Below are positions 61,154 to 64,000 of a DNA stretch of 64,000 nucleotides, in pieces. Numbering within the stretch: position 1 is the stretch's first letter; the number at the start of each line of letters is the position of its first letter. Under the pieces are notes generated by a model. The model searched no databases. It worked only from the letters and a program-made list of their open reading frames with translations, and was not told the origin of the DNA. The stretch is from CBDDEC01 sp965198045 (GTDB lineage: Bacteria; Chloroflexota; Dehalococcoidia; UBA2979). Made by a program: the position numbers and the translations under genes. Location: positions 61,441 through 125,440 of the forward strand of contig CBDAOL010000004.1 in the NCBI GenBank assembly GCA_965198045.1, given 5' to 3'.

Positions 61154-62551
61154 TCAGGGAACGATCAACTTCTGGCCGACGTAGATCACGTTCGCGTCAG
61201 CGATGCCGTTCGCGTCGATCAGCGTCTGGAGGTCCACGCCGAGGCGCTCGGCGATGCCGGAGAGCGAGTCGCCCGCCTGCACGGTGTACGTACCGCCCGA
61301 GGAGATGGGCGGCGCCACGGGATCGGTGGAGAGCGGCGCGCCGGCCGCCCTCGTCGGTGCGGAGACCGCGGAGGTCGGAGCGGAGCGACCGGCGAGCGCC
61401 GTGCGCCCGGCGCGGCCTCGGCCGGGGACGATCAGCTGCTGCCCGACGACGATGAGGTCGGGGTTCTCGATGCCGTTGAGGTCGGTGATGTCAGCGACGC
61501 TGGTCGACCAGCGGACCGCCAGCGCGCTCAACGTGTCGCCGCCGACCACGGTGTAGCCCTCGGGCTGCGGCTCGGTGTCGCGCAGCAGCGCGAGCACGCT
61601 CGGATCGCTGTTGCCGAAGCGGAACGTCGAGATCGACTCGGCGCCGACGGCGCGCGCACCCTCGACGAAGTTGTGCCAGCCGGCGCTGGCAGGAAGCGGG
61701 CCGTCTCCGATCGGGTGGATCGGCAGATCGAAGCGGGCGAGGCGCGTCATCGCGGCAGCGAGGACGAACCTGCCGTCGATGCCGCTGGCAGGCGGAAGCA
61801 TGCCCTCCTGCGTGTAGAACCGGAGGTGGGTCGAGTTGCTGAACAGGCTCCAGTACACCTGGGGCGAGAGCTCGTCGCTGAACGTCGCGAACTCCTCGAT
61901 CGGCACGAGGTCGATCTGCCACGGGCGCGGGTCGACCGAGGTCGAGACGAACGCGTCCGGGGCGAGCCGGCGCAGCTCGGCGCCGTAGACGATGGCGTCG
62001 AGGCTGGTGCCGTCCCAGAACCCGGCGTGCGCCTCGAGGTCGAGGAACAGCGAGCGCGCGCCCGAATTGAGGACCTGTGCTGCCATCTCTGCCTCGCGCG
62101 GGGCGTCGTGACCCTTGACGACGCACCAGGCGTGGAAGGGGACGCCGCCCGCCTCGAAGAACTCGGCCAGCTCCTCGACGCGAGCCGGGCCGCTGACGGC
62201 CCAGGGGTCGGGGTCGTGCTCGGACATCCACTTCAGCCCGTCGTGCGTCTTCAGCGCCACGCCCATGCCGTGCCTGGCGAGCGTTTCGCGGATCAGGTCG
62301 CGCGAGCCGTCGATGGTGAACTGCCAGACCCAGGCGATGTGGTGCGCGGCGCGCCCGACGAGGAGGGGCGCAGCTGGAGGCTGACTGGGCGCGGGGACCG
62401 AGCGCGCCAGCAACCTCGTTGGTCCGAGGACCAGACCGGCGGTCGCGAGCCCGGCGGCAGCGAGGAACCGGCGACGCGAGAGGCCTCGCGGCGTGCGCGG
62501 GGCGGGCGATGCGTCTTCAGGCAGAGCGATGCGGGGGCGACCGGGCGTCAT
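61154..62551 (-). CDS. Tat-exported protein with TIM-barrel-like domain and two LysM repeats
   Basis: 465 residues. A twin-arginine signal (GLSRRRFLAAAGLATAGLVLG) leads an extracytoplasmic protein. Residues 60-330 look like a glycoside-hydrolase-type barrel (HIAWVWQFTIDGSRDLIRETLARHGMGVALKTHDGLKWMSEHDPD, HAWCVVKGHDAPREAEMAAQVLNSGARSLFLDLEAH, DELSPQVYWSLFSNST). Two LysM modules follow (GYTVVGGDTLSALAVRWSTSVADITDLNGIENPDLIVVGQQLIVPG and TYTVQAGDSLSGIAERLGVDLQTLIDANGIADANVIYVGQKLIVP) separated by an Ala/Pro linker. It most likely binds and cleaves or senses peptidoglycan at the cell surface. Confidence 0.85.
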   Translation of the reverse strand: MTPGRPRIALPEDASPAPRTPRGLSRRRFLAAAGLATAGLVLGPTRLLARSVPAPSQPPAAPLLVGRAAHHIAWVWQFTIDGSRDLIRETLARHGMGVALKTHDGLKWMSEHDPDPWAVSGPARVEELAEFFEAGGVPFHAWCVVKGHDAPREAEMAAQVLNSGARSLFLDLEAHAGFWDGTSLDAIVYGAELRRLAPDAFVSTSVDPRPWQIDLVPIEEFATFSDELSPQVYWSLFSNSTHLRFYTQEGMLPPASGIDGRFVLAAAMTRLARFDLPIHPIGDGPLPASAGWHNFVEGARAVGAESISTFRFGNSDPSVLALLRDTEPQPEGYTVVGGDTLSALAVRWSTSVADITDLNGIENPDLIVVGQQLIVPGRGRAGRTALAGRSAPTSAVSAPTRAAGAPLSTDPVAPPISSGGTYTVQAGDSLSGIAERLGVDLQTLIDANGIADANVIYVGQKLIVP

Positions 62552-62696
62552 CGGATGCGACCTTCGTCCGACTACCCGCCCGCATCGATTGAACCACAGC
62601 GCTGCACAGGGCGTGAGTGTCGTGCCCTCGGCGGTCGCGTGGAGCGGAAGTCGCGATCGGGCGGATCGAAACCGAACGAGGCGTTAGCGTTCGAGG

Positions 62697-64000
62697 CTAG
62701 CGGCGGCGCGCGATGTAGTGCGGGCTCGTGTTGAACAGCAGCTCGGCCGACTCCATCAGCGTTTCGGACAGCGTCGGATGAGTGTGCACCGTGAGGCGGA
62801 GGTCCTCGGCGCGTGCGCCCATCTCGACGGCCAGCGTGGCCTCGCCCATCAGCTCGCCGGCACCACGGCCGACGATGCCGACGCCGAGGATGCGCTGCGT
62901 CCGAGGCTCGAGGACGAGTTTCGTCAAGCCATCGTTGCGCGCGATCGTGGTCGCGCGTCCCGAGGCGGTCCAGGGGTATGACACCGTCTCGACATCGATG
63001 CCGCGCCGCTGCGCCTCAGTCTCGCTCAGGCCGGTCCAGGCGAGCTCAGGGTCGGTGAAGACGACGGCCGGGATCGCGGCCGGATCCCAGAGTGCGGGTT
63101 CGCCGGCGATCGCCTCGACAGCCACACGAGCCTCGTGCGTCGCCTTGTGCGCGAGCATCGGCTCGCCCGCGACATCGCCGACCGCGAACACCGAGGGCTC
63201 GGCGGTGCGGCGCTGGCCGTCTACCTCGACGAAGCCGCGGTCGTTGACGATGGTCGCCAATGATTCGAGGCCGACGCCTTCGCTGTTCGGCTGGCGACCG
63301 ACCGCGATCAGGACGCGATCGACCTCGACGGTCTCGTGTTCGTGCTCCACGCCCGACAGCGTCACGGCGACGCCGTCCGCCGTCTCCTCGAGGGCGGTCA
63401 CGCTCGTCTTGAGATGAATGGCGGCGAAGCGGTCGCGGAGCGAGCGCTCCAGGACGCGCACGATGTCGAGGTCGGCGCCCGGCAAGAGGCCGGTCGTCAT
63501 CTCGACCACCGTGACCTCCGAGCCGAGCGCCTCGTAGGACGCTGCCCATCTCGAGGCCGATGTAACCGCCGCCCACGACGAGCAGGCGCTCGGGGACCTC
63601 GCGCAGTTCGAGGGCGTCGGTCGAGTCCCAAACGCGGTCGGACTCGATGGCGAGTGTCCCGGGGATCATCGGCGAGGATCCGGTCGCGACGATCGCGTAG
63701 TCGAAGCCGAGCTCCTCGATGTCGCCGTCGTTCGCGATGTGGAGCGTGTGCGCGTCGAGGAACCTCGCACGGCCCTGCCGGTAGTTCACCTTGCGCGCTC
63801 GCGTCAGCTGGCCGAGGCCGCCGGTGAGCTTGTTGACGACCGCGTCCTTCCACCCGCGCAGCTGTTCGAGGTCGATCTCGGGCTCGCCGAAGCGGATCCC
63901 CAGCTCCTCGGCGCCGCGCGCGTCGTGGAGCAGCTCCGCGGCGTGGAGCAGCGCCTTCGAGGGGATGCAGCCGCGGTAGAGGCAGACGCCGCCGGGGTTC
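62697..64000 (-). pseudogene. Dihydrolipoyl dehydrogenase-like flavoprotein, partial and frameshifted
   Basis: The N-terminus is cut by the window end; the first visible codons include GGVCLYRGCIPSKALLHAAEL, the CxxxxC redox disulfide of Lpd-type enzymes. GSSPMIPG, then LLVVGGGYIGLEMGSV (NAD domain), break near 63537 where one extra base shifts GSVYEALGSEVTVVEM; afterwards DRVLIAVGRQPNSEGVGLE, PSVFAVGDVAGEPMLAHKATHE and HTHPTLSETLMESAELL (catalytic His-Glu) are intact to the stop at 62697. It would reoxidise the lipoyl groups of a 2-oxoacid dehydrogenase or glycine cleavage complex. The frameshift is likely a sequence error. Confidence 0.85.

Noticed and set aside
61146..61160. TCCCTG-CGT-CAGGGA mini-hairpin at the LysM gene end as a terminator
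   Set aside because: Only 6 bp, overlaps the coding end and has no T-run.
1..64000. CRISPR arrays, tRNA, rRNA or riboswitches
   Set aside because: No regularly spaced repeats and no cloverleaf or known riboswitch consensus found in the intergenic gaps on either strand by eye.

Overview
The window is GC-rich, densely coded bacterial chromosome, most likely from a member of the Chloroflexota (Dehalococcoidia or Thermomicrobia-like). This is an inference from the many lipoproteins whose lipobox is followed by long Thr/Pro stalks, the Tat-type lipoprotein transporter subunit, and a gene set heavy in acyl-CoA chemistry (type III CoA transferases, acyl-CoA dehydrogenases, a 2-hydroxyacyl-CoA lyase), P450s and amidohydrolases. 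No rRNA, tRNA, CRISPR array or phage block was seen.

Layout: 1-2.1 kb, a phosphoesterase end and a DUF4258/DUF2283 gene pair split by a complete IS3-family element (657-1896). 2.2-8.5 kb, a Gfo/Idh/MocA oxidoreductase, a gutted P450 and an intact P450, a beta-propeller lipoprotein, and a family-5 substrate-binding protein. 8.8-12.2 kb, nitroreductase, ASCH-like protein, thioesterase and an SH3-like membrane protein. 12.3-16.4 kb, a secreted metzincin protease with an Ig-like, membrane-anchored second half, a cupin and a secreted helical protein. 16.5-17.5 kb, a probable selenoprotein of the glycine/betaine/D-proline reductase B family with an in-frame TGA. 17.6-25 kb, lipoprotein, flavin oxidase/dehydrogenase, APH-like kinase, AmaP-like protein, a membrane-linked SGNH hydrolase and a surface protein. 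25-30.9 kb, enoyl-CoA hydratase, tandem CaiB fusion, YkgJ protein, M20 peptidase and an ArsR-SRPBCC fusion regulator with its own promoter/operator. 30.9-35.6 kb, wHTH-AAA ATPase, YqgE, YfcE-like phosphodiesterase, signal-peptidase-like protein, septum-formation-like lipoprotein. 35.6-40.8 kb, 2-hydroxyacyl-CoA lyase plus CoA transferase, acyl-CoA dehydrogenase, cation efflux. 40.9-45.1 kb, ECF sigma and anti-sigma followed by a translationally coupled trio: a cupredoxin and two paralogous secreted anchored proteins of unknown family. 45.1-56.9 kb, formamidase, PPOX and amidohydrolase genes, a branched-chain-type ABC transporter (livJ on +, cupin-livG-livF-livH-livM on -), DinB, thiolase and a membrane protein. 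57-64 kb, SH3 lipoprotein, cytidylate-kinase-like protein, deacetylase, methyltransferase, Tat-exported LysM protein and a dihydrolipoyl dehydrogenase cut by the window end.

A striking global property is the number of broken frames. I count about 13 one- or two-base indels, several in C/G runs of 5-6 where one more base restores a conserved protein, and three in-frame stops, two of them at clear Trp positions. Together with compensating pairs inside single genes this looks more like consensus sequence error than mass gene decay, so 'pseudogene' labels here are provisional. The in-frame TGA of the selenoprotein is different: it sits in a UxxC motif of a known selenoprotein family and is followed by a SECIS-like hairpin.
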